This document shows, in pieces, positions 19,047-28,995 of a stretch of 64,000 nucleotides of DNA; position 1 is the stretch's first letter, and every line of letters starts with the position of its first letter. This DNA is from Haemophilus sp. GTDB lineage: Bacteria > Pseudomonadota > Gammaproteobacteria > Enterobacterales > Pasteurellaceae. The position numbers and the translations under genes were made by a program. The notes under the pieces were generated by a model. The model was not told where the DNA came from. It did no database searches and worked only from the letters and a program-made list of their open reading frames with translations. The stretch is from contig JAHZCD010000002.1 in the NCBI GenBank assembly GCA_019423025.1, positions 1-64,000 of the forward strand, given 5' to 3'.

Positions 19047-22000
19047 ATGAACAAAGTGTTTAAAGTTATTTGGAATCATGCTACACAAACGTGGACGGCA
19101 GTTTCTGAACTTGGGCATGCTAAGGGTAAAACCAAGTCTAAAAAGATCGTTAAATTGACCGCACTTGCTGGTGCTGTAATTGGTTCATTGGCTGCATCTC
19201 AATCAGCTATAGCGGCAACAGATCTTAGAACTAATGACGCGGTGAATATCGCACTAGATAATGTGCCAAGTGCTCAAGCAGGTCGACACGCAGTGTCAAT
19301 TGGTCCAGCTGCATCTGCTAAACATCAAGATGCGATTGCTATTGGTCATAGCGCTACTGCAAATTGGACTAATACCATTTCTATCGGTAACAATACCTTA
19401 GCTACTCAAGATCACGCTGTTGCAATTGGTTCAAATACGACTGCTACAGGTGTTCAGTCAGTTACACTTGGTTCATTTGCCGGAGCAACTGCTAATTTAA
19501 CAATTGCAGTTGGTGCTAAGGCAAATGCTACAAAAGAAAGTGCAATAGCAGTTGGTTCAAATGCAGGAGCTACTGGTGATAATTCTGTTGCATTAGGCCA
19601 AACTGCGACAGCATCTAATAATAATGCGATAGCTATTGGTACTAAAGAAGTAACTAGCGGTAATAACGCAGTGGGTATTGGTGCTTTTGCCGAGTCAACT
19701 GCTGAGCGTTCAACTGCCCTAGGTATGTTGTCACAAGCTAAAGGAAAAGGTTCATTCGCAGGTGGTGCATCTGCTCAAGCAACAGGTGAAAACTCTGTGG
19801 CGATTGGTGGAGCACAAGATGGTACTTTAGGTAATAAAGCAGGTACTGCGGCTAATGCTACAGGTAACAATTCTATCGCTTTAGGTACTCAATCTATTGC
19901 TAATGGTGAAAACTCTATTGCTCAAGGTAAAGGTGCTAATGCAGCGCTTGAAAACTCAATTGCAATTGGTACAAATTCAGTGGCTAGCGGTATTTCTATC
20001 GGTAATGAGGCGTCAACAATTATTCCTGACTCTATCGCTATAGGGCATAAGAGTAATGTAGACGGAGGTGCCGAAGGTGTTGCTATTGGTAATGAAGCAA
20101 CTAATGGAGGCGCTAGTTTTGCTGCTGCAGTGGGTGCTACTTCAGGGGCAAATGCAAATTATTCTGTAGCGTTGGGTTACAATGCTGTAGCTAATGCAGA
20201 ATATTCTGTGGCATTAGGTGCTGCTTCTGAAGCAGGTGATGACTTTGTTGAAAGCACTAATGCGACGATTAATGGTATCGAGTATAAGAATTTTGCAGCG
20301 AGCAGTAGTCAATTTAATAACCTAGATATGGGAATGGCAGGAGCAGTTGTTTCTGTAGGTACAAAAGGCTATGAGCGTCAAATTAAAAATGTAGCTGCTG
20401 GTGTAGTTGATTCAAACTCAACAGATGCGATTAATGGTTCTCAACTTTATGCTGTAGCAGATACATTGGCAACTAAAATTAATAATCACCATTGGAATGT
20501 TGGTGACAATAACGGTACAGTAGTAAATGGCGTTTACCATAAAGACCAAGTGAACTTTGTGAATGGTAATGTAACAACTGTTAAAGTAGTTGATGCATCA
20601 TCATCAGGTAAATCTACTAATAGCCTTCCAGGTGAAAAAAGTGGCCCAAATATCACAAACGTTTCTTATGATGTAAACGTGGGTAAAGGCTTAAAAATTG
20701 AAGGTAATAAAATTGTTACTAACATTGTTGCAGGTAAGGGCGTAACCTTTGATGAAAAAGGTGACCAAATCACAATTAATGCGCAATCAACCGGTGGCGC
20801 AGCATCTTCAGTTGTTTCTGGTAATGAGAATACTTTAAATGTTACAACGAATGCATCTAATCCATCAGAGTATATTGTAACACCTGTAACGGGTTCTTTA
20901 TCAGTTACACCTAAAGGTAAAATTGATGAAGACGCTCAAGGTTTTGAAGATAATGGTCAAAAATTAACCACAATTCAAACGACCCGTGACATGGTTAATA
21001 AGGCTCACTGGAATTTGCAAATTGCAGAATCAAGTAATCCTACTAATAAAGGTACTGCTAAAATTACAACTGAAAACAAAACAGCAGCACCAGTTCATGC
21101 AGGCGATACGGTTAATATTTTTGCGGGTAAAAATATTAATTTGGAACGTACAGGAACTGACATTACTATCAGTGCAAAAGATGCATCTGTAGATACAGGT
21201 GAAATCATTCCAGCAACAAATACAACTAATACCAATAACAATGGTACTGTAATGGCTAAAGATGGTGATGGTGATAAATTCGCGAACATCACGAATGTTG
21301 TCAATGCAATTAACAGTGCATTCTGGAAAATTGGTGAAGAAAACTCAGGTACTGTTACACCTAAAGGTAATGTTACTGCAGGTAGCCAAGTGAACTTCTC
21401 AAATGGTGTTGGCACGATTGCAACAGTTACAGCAGACGAAGCGAACAAAACCTATAAAGTTCAATATGATGTGAATGCAGGCCCTGGTATTGAAATTCCT
21501 ACTGATGGCGCAAACAAAGGCAAAGTAACGGTTAAGGTTGATAATTCAACTGTGACAATTAACGATGCTGGTCAATTAGTCGCTAACTCAGCATGGAATG
21601 CGAATGCAACCGGTAATGTTGACGGTACTTCAGCTGCAAAAGCTGTGAAAGCTAACGCAACAGTGAATTTTAATGCGGGTGAAAACTTAAAAGTAAGCCA
21701 AAATGCTACTGATGCAGCAAACCAAGTTTATAGTTTCTCTTTAAACCAAACATTAACCAATATCACTAGCATTGAAAATAAAGCAGGTGGTCCAAAACTT
21801 ACCTTTGGTGGTAACTCAATCAATATTACCGGCGGTAATCTTGATATGGATAATAACAAGATCACTAGCTTAAAACCAGGTACAGATGATACTGATGCGG
21901 TTAATCTTAGTCAGTTAAAAGCATCTCGCACAGTTGTGACTTCAAATGATGGCTCTGTTACAGTGACTCCTTCAGAAAACGGACTCACTAAAACTTATGA

Positions 22001-24134
22001 TTTAAAAGTTAATTTAAGCAATGTAGCGAAGTCATCTTGGAATGTGAAATCATCTGCTGAAGGTGGCGCTGTAGCGGCTAATCATAATGCAACAGCAAAA
22101 AATATTACTGATTCCAATACCGTTGAATTTAAAGCGGGTAAAAACTTAACCGTAGAACAAGTTAATGGTGATACTGGTGCAAATGTTACTTTTGCTTTAA
22201 GTAATAATATTACACTTGATAATAACGGTAGTATCAAAATTGGTGATACTAACATTACGAATGGTGCAGTAAGTAACTTAACTACTCACTTAGTGGATCC
22301 AGTTAAAGTGGATGGTGATGTTGAAAATGCAACCAAAACAGCTGATTTAGCAGCGAATCTTACTACTCCTACTGCAGCAGATTACAGAGGTAAAGATGCA
22401 GCAACAGTTGAAGATGTGTTGAAAGCAGGCTGGAACTTACAAGCAAATGGTAAAGCTGTTGATGCCGTAACTCACGGTAACAACGTGAACTTTGCAAGTA
22501 ACGATAGTTCAGTTGAGATTACACCAACGACTGACGGCAATACCAGCACAATTAATCTTTCTGTAAATGCAACAAATGTTGTTAAACAAGTAACAGGTAA
22601 TGTTTCAGCAAATACTACAACAGGTAAAGCAGTTGTAGGTAAAGATGGTAATGAAGATACATCAGCTAATGCAGGCAATAAAGTTGCCACAGTAGGTGAT
22701 GTAGCGAATACCATTAACAACACAGGTTGGATTACAAAAACAACTGATGGAGCAAACGTTACTGTAAATCCAGGTGACCGTGTTGAATATGTTGATGGTA
22801 AAGGCACAACAGCTAACGTGACTGTAACCAATACAAATGGTCAAGACGTTGTAAATGTAACCTATGATGTGAAAACTGATGGCACAACCATTACTGTAAA
22901 AGATGGTAATGTAACGGCTAATACAGGCAACATTATCGAAGCTAAGCCAGATGGTGATAATGCAGGTAAAGTTACAGTTACTACTGGAGATGAGAATAAA
23001 GTTGCAACAGTTAAGAATGTAGCGGATGCAATCAACAGCGCAGGTTGGATTGTTAACACAGGTAAAGCTGATAACCAAGATTCATTCAAAACTGAAGCTG
23101 GAACACCAACTAAAGTGGGTGCCGGTGATAAAGTTAACTTCCAAGCAGGTAAAAACTTAGAAGTGAAACGTGATGGTCAAAATATCATCTATGCAACATC
23201 TGAAGATTTAGATGCGAAAACTATCACTGTAACTACAGTTAAAGTAGGTAAAGATGGTAAAGATGGTGTTGATGGTTCTATTGGCGTAACCGGTAAAGAC
23301 GGTGCAGCTGTTGCGATTAACGGAAAAGATGGTTCAATCGGCCTAACTGGACCGAAAGGTGCAGATGGTAAAGATGGTGCGTCAGTTACTATCAAACCAG
23401 AAAAAGGCACAACCACAGTCGCAGAGCGTGATGGTGGTAAAGAGATTAACCGTGTTACCTATACTGATAAAGATAAAGATGGCAATGACATCAAACGTGA
23501 AATCGCAACACTTGATGATGGCTTGAAATTCACAGGTGATGATGGTCAAACCGTTAACCGCACTTTAGGTTCTAACTTAAATGTGAAAGGTGGCGCAACA
23601 ACCTCAACCACAGCGAAAAATATTCGTGTGACTAAAGCTGCAGATGGTCAAGGTTTAGATGTGAATCTTGCAAACAATATCGAGCTTGATAATAACGGTA
23701 GTATCAAAATTGGTGATACAACTGTAAATCAAGATGGTATTACCATCAATAATGGACCAAGTGTGACCAAAGGTGGTATTGACGCAGGTGGTAAAACTAT
23801 CACTAACGTTGCGCCAGGTAAGAATGGTACAGATGCAGTTAACGTAGATCAATTACGTGGCAGCCTCACAAATATCCAAGGTGATATTCATAAAGCTCGT
23901 AAAGAAGGTCGTGCGGGTATTGCTGGTGCGAATGCTGCGGCTGGTTTACCACAAGTTTACTTACCAGGTAAATCAATGGTTGCGGCTTCAGCAGGTACTT
24001 TCAAAGGTCAAAATGCATTGGCTGTAGGATACTCACGTTCAAGTGACAATGGTAAAGTTATCTTTAAACTTCAAGGTAATGCGAATACTCAAGGCGACGT
24101 AGGTGGCTCTGTAGGTATCGGTTACCAATGGTAA
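19047..24134 (+). CDS. YadA/Hia-type trimeric autotransporter adhesin
   Basis: This is a 1695-residue surface adhesin that secretes itself across the outer membrane as a trimer. It begins with an extended signal peptide region (MNKVFKVIWNHATQTWTAVS), with probable cleavage after AIA near residue 56. About residues 85-400 hold YadA-head repeats of the AIAIG type. After that come at least eight Trp-ring-like modules, with motifs HHWNV, AHWNL, AFWKI, SAWNA, SSWNV, AGWNL, TGWIT and AGWIV. Residues about 1398-1450 are a GKDGKDG-rich collagen-like segment. The last about 75 residues are the beta-barrel anchor, ending VGIGYQW. It is close to Haemophilus Hia/Hsf and EmaA proteins; the receptor is unknown. 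Strong SD: AAAAGGAATAAAACTC. Confidence 0.93.
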   Translation: MNKVFKVIWNHATQTWTAVSELGHAKGKTKSKKIVKLTALAGAVIGSLAASQSAIAATDLRTNDAVNIALDNVPSAQAGRHAVSIGPAASAKHQDAIAIGHSATANWTNTISIGNNTLATQDHAVAIGSNTTATGVQSVTLGSFAGATANLTIAVGAKANATKESAIAVGSNAGATGDNSVALGQTATASNNNAIAIGTKEVTSGNNAVGIGAFAESTAERSTALGMLSQAKGKGSFAGGASAQATGENSVAIGGAQDGTLGNKAGTAANATGNNSIALGTQSIANGENSIAQGKGANAALENSIAIGTNSVASGISIGNEASTIIPDSIAIGHKSNVDGGAEGVAIGNEATNGGASFAAAVGATSGANANYSVALGYNAVANAEYSVALGAASEAGDDFVESTNATINGIEYKNFAASSSQFNNLDMGMAGAVVSVGTKGYERQIKNVAAGVVDSNSTDAINGSQLYAVADTLATKINNHHWNVGDNNGTVVNGVYHKDQVNFVNGNVTTVKVVDASSSGKSTNSLPGEKSGPNITNVSYDVNVGKGLKIEGNKIVTNIVAGKGVTFDEKGDQITINAQSTGGAASSVVSGNENTLNVTTNASNPSEYIVTPVTGSLSVTPKGKIDEDAQGFEDNGQKLTTIQTTRDMVNKAHWNLQIAESSNPTNKGTAKITTENKTAAPVHAGDTVNIFAGKNINLERTGTDITISAKDASVDTGEIIPATNTTNTNNNGTVMAKDGDGDKFANITNVVNAINSAFWKIGEENSGTVTPKGNVTAGSQVNFSNGVGTIATVTADEANKTYKVQYDVNAGPGIEIPTDGANKGKVTVKVDNSTVTINDAGQLVANSAWNANATGNVDGTSAAKAVKANATVNFNAGENLKVSQNATDAANQVYSFSLNQTLTNITSIENKAGGPKLTFGGNSINITGGNLDMDNNKITSLKPGTDDTDAVNLSQLKASRTVVTSNDGSVTVTPSENGLTKTYDLKVNLSNVAKSSWNVKSSAEGGAVAANHNATAKNITDSNTVEFKAGKNLTVEQVNGDTGANVTFALSNNITLDNNGSIKIGDTNITNGAVSNLTTHLVDPVKVDGDVENATKTADLAANLTTPTAADYRGKDAATVEDVLKAGWNLQANGKAVDAVTHGNNVNFASNDSSVEITPTTDGNTSTINLSVNATNVVKQVTGNVSANTTTGKAVVGKDGNEDTSANAGNKVATVGDVANTINNTGWITKTTDGANVTVNPGDRVEYVDGKGTTANVTVTNTNGQDVVNVTYDVKTDGTTITVKDGNVTANTGNIIEAKPDGDNAGKVTVTTGDENKVATVKNVADAINSAGWIVNTGKADNQDSFKTEAGTPTKVGAGDKVNFQAGKNLEVKRDGQNIIYATSEDLDAKTITVTTVKVGKDGKDGVDGSIGVTGKDGAAVAINGKDGSIGLTGPKGADGKDGASVTIKPEKGTTTVAERDGGKEINRVTYTDKDKDGNDIKREIATLDDGLKFTGDDGQTVNRTLGSNLNVKGGATTSTTAKNIRVTKAADGQGLDVNLANNIELDNNGSIKIGDTTVNQDGITINNGPSVTKGGIDAGGKTITNVAPGKNGTDAVNVDQLRGSLTNIQGDIHKARKEGRAGIAGANAAAGLPQVYLPGKSMVAASAGTFKGQNALAVGYSRSSDNGKVIFKLQGNANTQGDVGGSVGIGYQW
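22215..22249 (+). repeat. 35-bp exact repeat inside the adhesin (copy 1)
   Basis: The 35 bases here, coding LDNNGSIKIGDT, are identical to 23685-23719. Recombination between them would delete about 1470 bp in frame and remove several stalk modules. Confidence 0.85.
23685..23719 (+). repeat. 35-bp exact repeat inside the adhesin (copy 2)
   Basis: Second copy of the 35-bp repeat at 22215-22249, in the same reading frame, just before the C-terminal neck. Confidence 0.85.
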
Positions 24135-24157
24135 TTTAACTTTCCTTTAAAATAGAT

Positions 24158-24186
24158 AAAAACCCAGCTTCGGCTGGGTTTTTTTA
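24158..24186 (+). terminator. Adhesin gene terminator
   Basis: AACCCAGC and GCTGGGTT form a hairpin with a TTCG loop and a following T run, 25 nt after the adhesin stop. It partly isolates the following glycosyltransferase gene. Confidence 0.9.
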
Positions 24187-24253
24187 TGAATAATATTTAT
24201 TAATGTCATTTGATGATTTAAACTAAAACTAAACTTAAACCTAGGAATCGAAC

Positions 24254-25114
24254 ATGTCCAATTCAACTAATGATTATATGAATATTGCGTTTGCTGTTGA
24301 TGCAAAATACACACCACACTTAGAAACCTTGATTAAATCTATTTGTTATCATAATAAATGTGTTAATTTTTATGTATTACATAATGATATTCCTAAGGAA
24401 TGGTTTGAAGGCATTCAGCTGAAGCTGGGGAAAATGGGATATCAGCTTTTTCCGGTACATATTTCTGATGATGTTTTTAAAAATTATAAAACCTTAGCGC
24501 ATATTTCTTCATCAAGTAGCTATTATAGGCTATTGATCCCAAACCTCATTAATCAAGAGCGTGTGTTGTATTTAGATGCAGATATTATTGTAAATGGTTC
24601 GTTAGCTGACTTTTATTATAGTGATCTTGAGGGGGCGCCTGTTGGTGTAGTGAAAGATTATTGTGCCTGGGACAACTTTTCTTTTCCCTATCTAGATGCG
24701 AATGTTTCAACTAATTATTTTAATAGCGGTGTATTGCTCATTGATACCGTGAAATGGCGAGAAAATCATTTGGTTGATATATTACTTACGCTTGCAGAGA
24801 AGTTCTCTGATAAAGTCCTTTTTGGCGATCAATGTATTTTAAATATTCTTTTGAGAGATAAAGCAAAATATTATAGTTTAAATGAGAATTGTCAGGTTCA
24901 TTACATTGAATCAATAAAAAGAAAGTACAGCGATAAATTTGTTAATCTAAGCTCTGAACCAATTATTATTCATTATAGCTCCACACAGAAGCCTTGGGAT
25001 AATAAAAATGACAGCTTGTATTATCGTGAAAAATATTGGTTTTTTCGCCATTTAGATTGGACATATTTATTGATTAGACCGAGTATAGACAATTCCAATT
25101 ACACTAATTTATAG
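24254..25114 (+). CDS. Family 8 glycosyltransferase
   Basis: The 286-residue product is an LgtC/RfaJ-like retaining glycosyltransferase. It starts MNIAFAVDAKYTPHLETLIKS after 8 residues, with the metal-binding DAD in RVLYLDADIIVNGSL, FNSGVLLID and the C-terminal HYSSTQKPWD. It is probably a LOS outer-core enzyme acting at the inner membrane. It stands alone between a trimeric autotransporter and gor, away from the LOS cluster at 4-8 kb. AGGAATCGAAC precedes the ATG. Sugar and acceptor are unknown. AT-rich compared with gor. Confidence 0.87.
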   Translation: MSNSTNDYMNIAFAVDAKYTPHLETLIKSICYHNKCVNFYVLHNDIPKEWFEGIQLKLGKMGYQLFPVHISDDVFKNYKTLAHISSSSSYYRLLIPNLINQERVLYLDADIIVNGSLADFYYSDLEGAPVGVVKDYCAWDNFSFPYLDANVSTNYFNSGVLLIDTVKWRENHLVDILLTLAEKFSDKVLFGDQCILNILLRDKAKYYSLNENCQVHYIESIKRKYSDKFVNLSSEPIIIHYSSTQKPWDNKNDSLYYREKYWFFRHLDWTYLLIRPSIDNSNYTNL

Positions 25115-25177
25115 CCTTCTTATTCACATTTAGGCACAATAGAGCAAAATTCCAATGAGTAAAAAAGGATAATGAAA

Positions 25178-26548
25178 ATGACTAAACATTATGATTATAT
25201 TGCGATCGGTGGCGGTTCCGGCGGGATTGCCTCAATTAACCGTGCGGCAAGCTATGGCAAAAAATGTGCAATTATTGAAGCAAAACATCTCGGTGGTACT
25301 TGCGTAAACGTAGGTTGTGTACCGAAAAAAGTGATGTTCTATGGCGCACAAGTTGCAGAAGCCATTAATAACTATGCACCTGCTTATGGTTTTGATGTAG
25401 AAGTGAAAAAGTTTGATTACGCGAAATTAGTCGAGAGCCGTCAAGCTTACATCGGTCGTATTCATACATCTTACAATAATGTATTAGCGAAAAATAACGT
25501 GGATGTTCTAAATGGTTTTGCACGTTTTAAAGATGCGAAAACGATTGAAGTGAGCTATGCAGATGGTTCAACAGAATTAGTGACTGCAGATCATATCTTA
25601 ATTGCTACAGGTGGCCGTCCAAGTATTCCAGCGGTAAAAGGTGCTGAATACGGAATTGATTCAAATGGTGTATTTGCTTTAAATGAATTACCAAAACGTG
25701 TTGCAGTAGTAGGCGCAGGTTATATTGCGGTTGAATTAGCGGGTGTTTTAAATAGCTTAGGCAGCGAAACACATTTATTTGTACGCCAACATGCCCCATT
25801 GCGTAATCAAGATCCATTGATTGTCGAAACCTTAGTTGAAGTGTTAGAACAAGATGGTATCCAATTACATACTAAAGCGTTGCCTGAAGAAGTCGTGAAA
25901 AATGCCGATGGTTCGCTTACCTTGAAATTACAAGATGGTCGTGAAACCACAGTGGATACGTTAATTTGGGCGATAGGTCGCGAACCAGCAACGGATGTGA
26001 TTAATCTTGAAGTAACAGGCGTGAAAATGAATTCACGCGGACAAATTATTGTCGATAAATACCAAAATACAAACGTACCTGGCATTTATGCTGTGGGTGA
26101 TATTATCGAAGGTGGTATTGAATTAACACCAGTTGCTGTGGCAGCAGGTCGTCGTTTGTCTGAGCGTTTATTCAATAACAAACCGAATGAACATTTGGAT
26201 TACAACCTTGTGCCAACGGTTGTGTTTAGCCATCCACCAATTGGTACGGTGGGTTTAACTGAACCGCAAGCGATTGAGCAATATGGCGAAGAAAATGTGA
26301 AAGTGTATAAATCCTCTTTCACCGCAATGTACACCGCGGTTACTGAACATCGTCAACCTTGCCGAATGAAATTAGTGTGTGTCGGCAAAGAAGAAAAAAT
26401 CGTAGGCTTACACGGCATTGGTTTTGGTGTGGATGAAATGATTCAAGGTTTTGCGGTGGCAATCAAAATGGGTGCAACTAAAGCAGACTTTGATAATACG
26501 GTGGCAATTCACCCAACAGGTTCTGAAGAATTTGTCACAATGCGTTAA
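25178..26548 (+). CDS. gor: Glutathione reductase
   Basis: This NADPH-dependent flavoenzyme keeps glutathione reduced. The 456-residue product shows the FAD motif [17 protein letters not shown], the redox-active [18 protein letters not shown], the NADPH motif [19 protein letters not shown] and the active-site end [15 protein letters not shown]. The start [11 protein letters not shown] at 25178 is preferred; an ATG at 25172 lies too close to the Shine-Dalgarno. Haemophilus imports glutathione, and this recycles it. Confidence 0.96.
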   Translation: MTKHYDYIAIGGGSGGIASINRAASYGKKCAIIEAKHLGGTCVNVGCVPKKVMFYGAQVAEAINNYAPAYGFDVEVKKFDYAKLVESRQAYIGRIHTSYNNVLAKNNVDVLNGFARFKDAKTIEVSYADGSTELVTADHILIATGGRPSIPAVKGAEYGIDSNGVFALNELPKRVAVVGAGYIAVELAGVLNSLGSETHLFVRQHAPLRNQDPLIVETLVEVLEQDGIQLHTKALPEEVVKNADGSLTLKLQDGRETTVDTLIWAIGREPATDVINLEVTGVKMNSRGQIIVDKYQNTNVPGIYAVGDIIEGGIELTPVAVAAGRRLSERLFNNKPNEHLDYNLVPTVVFSHPPIGTVGLTEPQAIEQYGEENVKVYKSSFTAMYTAVTEHRQPCRMKLVCVGKEEKIVGLHGIGFGVDEMIQGFAVAIKMGATKADFDNTVAIHPTGSEEFVTMR

Positions 26549-26559
26549 TTGCAGATAAA

Positions 26560-26602
26560 GAAAGTGCGGTCAAAATCTCTGATATTTTTGACCGCACTTT
26601 TT
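26560..26602. terminator. USS-pair terminator between gor and yafJ-like gene
   Basis: AAAGTGCGGTCAAAA and TTTTTGACCGCACTTT are inverted uptake sequences around a 9-nt loop. It serves both converging genes. Confidence 0.85.
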
Positions 26603-26616
26603 ATTGTGATTTGTTA

Positions 26617-27444
26617 TTAGGCTGCTGCACGATTGCCTAATGTACCATCATCTTCCATTTCTTTAGCCACACCGACGACCTCAGCAATTTTGTCACCTTC
26701 TTTGAAGAATACGAAACCACCATGTTCCATTTTAACCCAAGGTTCATCTTTGGTGAGCGGGAACGTCGTAATAATGGTGACTTTGTCGCCATCTTTTGCG
26801 TAATCATTAAAATCGATGACGCCATCATCATCAATGCGGTGCGCTTTACCAAAAGGGGCTTTACGTGTTAAGTAATGCAAATTGGTTGAGCAGTGGGCAA
26901 TCATCCATTCTCCGTTTGAAAGGATGAAGTTAAAGGTGCCTTTTTGTGAGAGTTCTTTGGTAATGTCTTGAATGGCTTCAAAAATTTCCATTTCAGACGG
27001 TTTACGACGGAAGCGATTTTTCAAATATTCCGCCATATAACAAAATGCCGTTTCTGAATCCGTTGAGCCAATAGGCTGGCAGAAACTTTCAGACATATCC
27101 GGTAGATCTTTTAAATTACCGTTGTGAGCAAATACCCAGTTTTGTCCCCAAATTTCACGAATAAAAGGATGGGTATTTTCAATGGTCACACCGCCTTGCG
27201 TTGCTTTACGAATGTGAGCAATCACATTGAGCGATTTAATTTTGTATTGTTTGACACAATCTGCAATCGGAGATTGTGAGGCTGCGTGGTTATCGCGAAA
27301 AATACGCACACCACGACCTTCAAAAAAAGCGATACCGAAGCCATCTGAATGGCAGTCAGTAAGACCAGCACGACGACGGAAACCTTCAAAAGAAAAGACA
27401 ATATCCGTCGGTGTATTACAGTTCATTCCGAGTAATTGGCACAT
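26617..27444 (-). CDS. yafJ: Class II glutamine amidotransferase (YafJ-like)
   Basis: The 275-residue product has an N-terminal-nucleophile amidotransferase fold, with Cys2 exposed after Met removal (MCQLLGMNCNTPTDIVFSF). Further motifs are HIRKATQGGVTIENTHPF, FAHNGNLKDLP and GSTDSETAFC. YafJ-type proteins consist of only the glutaminase domain, and the physiological acceptor is unknown. The length suggests a complete family member. It is monocistronic, with 220 bp of upstream spacer in which I see no clear site. Confidence 0.85.
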   Translation of the reverse strand: MCQLLGMNCNTPTDIVFSFEGFRRRAGLTDCHSDGFGIAFFEGRGVRIFRDNHAASQSPIADCVKQYKIKSLNVIAHIRKATQGGVTIENTHPFIREIWGQNWVFAHNGNLKDLPDMSESFCQPIGSTDSETAFCYMAEYLKNRFRRKPSEMEIFEAIQDITKELSQKGTFNFILSNGEWMIAHCSTNLHYLTRKAPFGKAHRIDDDGVIDFNDYAKDGDKVTIITTFPLTKDEPWVKMEHGGFVFFKEGDKIAEVVGVAKEMEDDGTLGNRAAA

Positions 27445-27623
27445 AAATTCCTACAACTTATTTTTATATTTTTATAACCTTATAATGTGTGCTGATTTAA
27501 CACCATAATGCGTTGAAATTCAAGATGGATAACAAAGGATTTTTAGAAGAAAATGTTACATAAAATAACCTGAAAATCTTTCTGATCTGAAGGCTATGGA
27601 TGAGCACTTTATTAAGTTAATAA

Positions 27624-27648
27624 AAAAGGCGTGTTTATCACGCCTTTT
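27624..27648 (-). terminator. Terminator of the yhhQ-MFS unit
   Basis: On the minus strand AAAAGGCGTG and CACGCCTTTT form a hairpin with an ATAAA loop, followed by TTATT. It lies 17 nt past the MFS stop. Confidence 0.8.
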
Positions 27649-27664
27649 GTTATATTTTTTAAGA

Positions 27665-28981
27665 TTATGCTTTAATTTCGGAGCGGCTTTTTAAGAAAAA
27701 GAGTGCGACTGTTGAGATCAACATAACAAAGCCAACGCCAACATATAAACTCTGTTTGTCCCAGCCCATATCTAATAATTGACCCGCAATCGTTGGAGCA
27801 AGAATTGCACCAATACGACCGATACCAATCGACCAGCCCACACCGGTGCTACGAATATCGGCATCATAAGTAAGTGGGTTTAAGGTATAAAGACCGCTGA
27901 TACAGCCATTCATGAGTGCGCCAACTAAAATACCGAATACCATCGCAACCCATAAAACGGATGAAGATAGGATAAAGGTAATGATCGCGGCGGAAGATAA
28001 TATGGTGAATAAAATTAATACGCCGCGAGCCGTCCAACGGCTAGCCAGTAAGCCATAGATTAAGGCACCACAAGTGCCACCTAGTGAAATCATCATCCCT
28101 ACACTCACACTTTGTTCTGTTGTCATACCTGCTTCTTTTAATAAGGCTGGCGTCCATGAGCTAATAAAATAGAAGCTGAACATGATGGCGAAGAAAGCTG
28201 TCCAGATTAGCAAAGTAGAATGTAAGTATTTTTCGCTAAATAATTGGCTAATAGGTAATTTAGTTTTAACTTTTTCTGTTTTTTCAGGAAGTTTCCAATC
28301 GCCGGCTAAACCAATTTTTTTTGCGATTAAATTTAACCGCACTTCAGCATTTTTAGGCTGTTTGGTTGTGAGAAAATCAATGGACTCAGGTAACCAAATA
28401 AATAAAACCACTAAAAGTAAACCGGTCAAGATAGCGCCCGCTAAAAACACGGAACGCCAGCCATATTCACCTTGCAACATTACGGCGAACATACCACCTA
28501 ATACTGCACCGATACCAAAACCAGCAGCATAGACACTGATCGCAAAGCTACGCCATTTGCGAGAGGAATATTCGCTGGTGATCACGTTTGTGCCCACTAA
28601 AATACCGCCGACACCAAGACCAGTGATAACGCGCCAGAAACCGAGCCATTGATATTGTGAAATAAACGCAGAGCCTAACATACCGATAGCAGAGAGTGAT
28701 ACTGCCATTAATAACAATGGGCGGCGACCGATTTTATCGGCGAGTGGAGCGAGGAAAAGTGAGCCGGCAGTCATCCCAAACAAGCCGGCACTTAATAAAT
28801 AACCTAACTCAATCCCCGAGAGTCCAAATTCGCCACGAATGGCTGTTGCGGTGAAGGCGAGGGCTAATACATCGAAGCCGTCAAGTAAATTCATGATGGC
28901 AGCCATGACCACAATCATCCATTGATAAGCCCCCATTGGGCTTTGTTCTATTTTGGCTCTAAGAGAAAGCGTTTCAGTCAT
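27665..28981 (-). CDS. MFS transporter, aromatic acid:H+ symporter type (AAHS)
   Basis: The 438-residue product has 12 hydrophobic helices. The early LLDGFDVLALAF is the D-G-x-D-type TM1 motif of the AAHS/MhpT/BenK family. PLADKIGRRPLLLM is the MFS loop 2-3 signature. It would carry a small organic acid or similar solute across the inner membrane by proton symport. The substrate is unknown. It lies 14 nt after yhhQ on the same strand, behind a preQ1 riboswitch, so a link to queuosine precursors or another purine-like solute is possible but not shown. Confidence 0.83.
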   Translation of the reverse strand: MTETLSLRAKIEQSPMGAYQWMIVVMAAIMNLLDGFDVLALAFTATAIRGEFGLSGIELGYLLSAGLFGMTAGSLFLAPLADKIGRRPLLLMAVSLSAIGMLGSAFISQYQWLGFWRVITGLGVGGILVGTNVITSEYSSRKWRSFAISVYAAGFGIGAVLGGMFAVMLQGEYGWRSVFLAGAILTGLLLVVLFIWLPESIDFLTTKQPKNAEVRLNLIAKKIGLAGDWKLPEKTEKVKTKLPISQLFSEKYLHSTLLIWTAFFAIMFSFYFISSWTPALLKEAGMTTEQSVSVGMMISLGGTCGALIYGLLASRWTARGVLILFTILSSAAIITFILSSSVLWVAMVFGILVGALMNGCISGLYTLNPLTYDADIRSTGVGWSIGIGRIGAILAPTIAGQLLDMGWDKQSLYVGVGFVMLISTVALFFLKSRSEIKA

Positions 28982-28995
28982 TTTATTTCCTTAAG

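Noticed and set aside
19300..20240. CRISPR-like short repeats
   Set aside because: The periodicity is the YadA-head AIAIG repeat in coding sequence, with no constant repeat and unique spacers. No cas genes occur in the window.
22472..23416. Several long antisense frames inside the adhesin
   Set aside because: Repetitive, low-complexity shadow of the adhesin repeats; no ribosome-binding sites or protein-like features.
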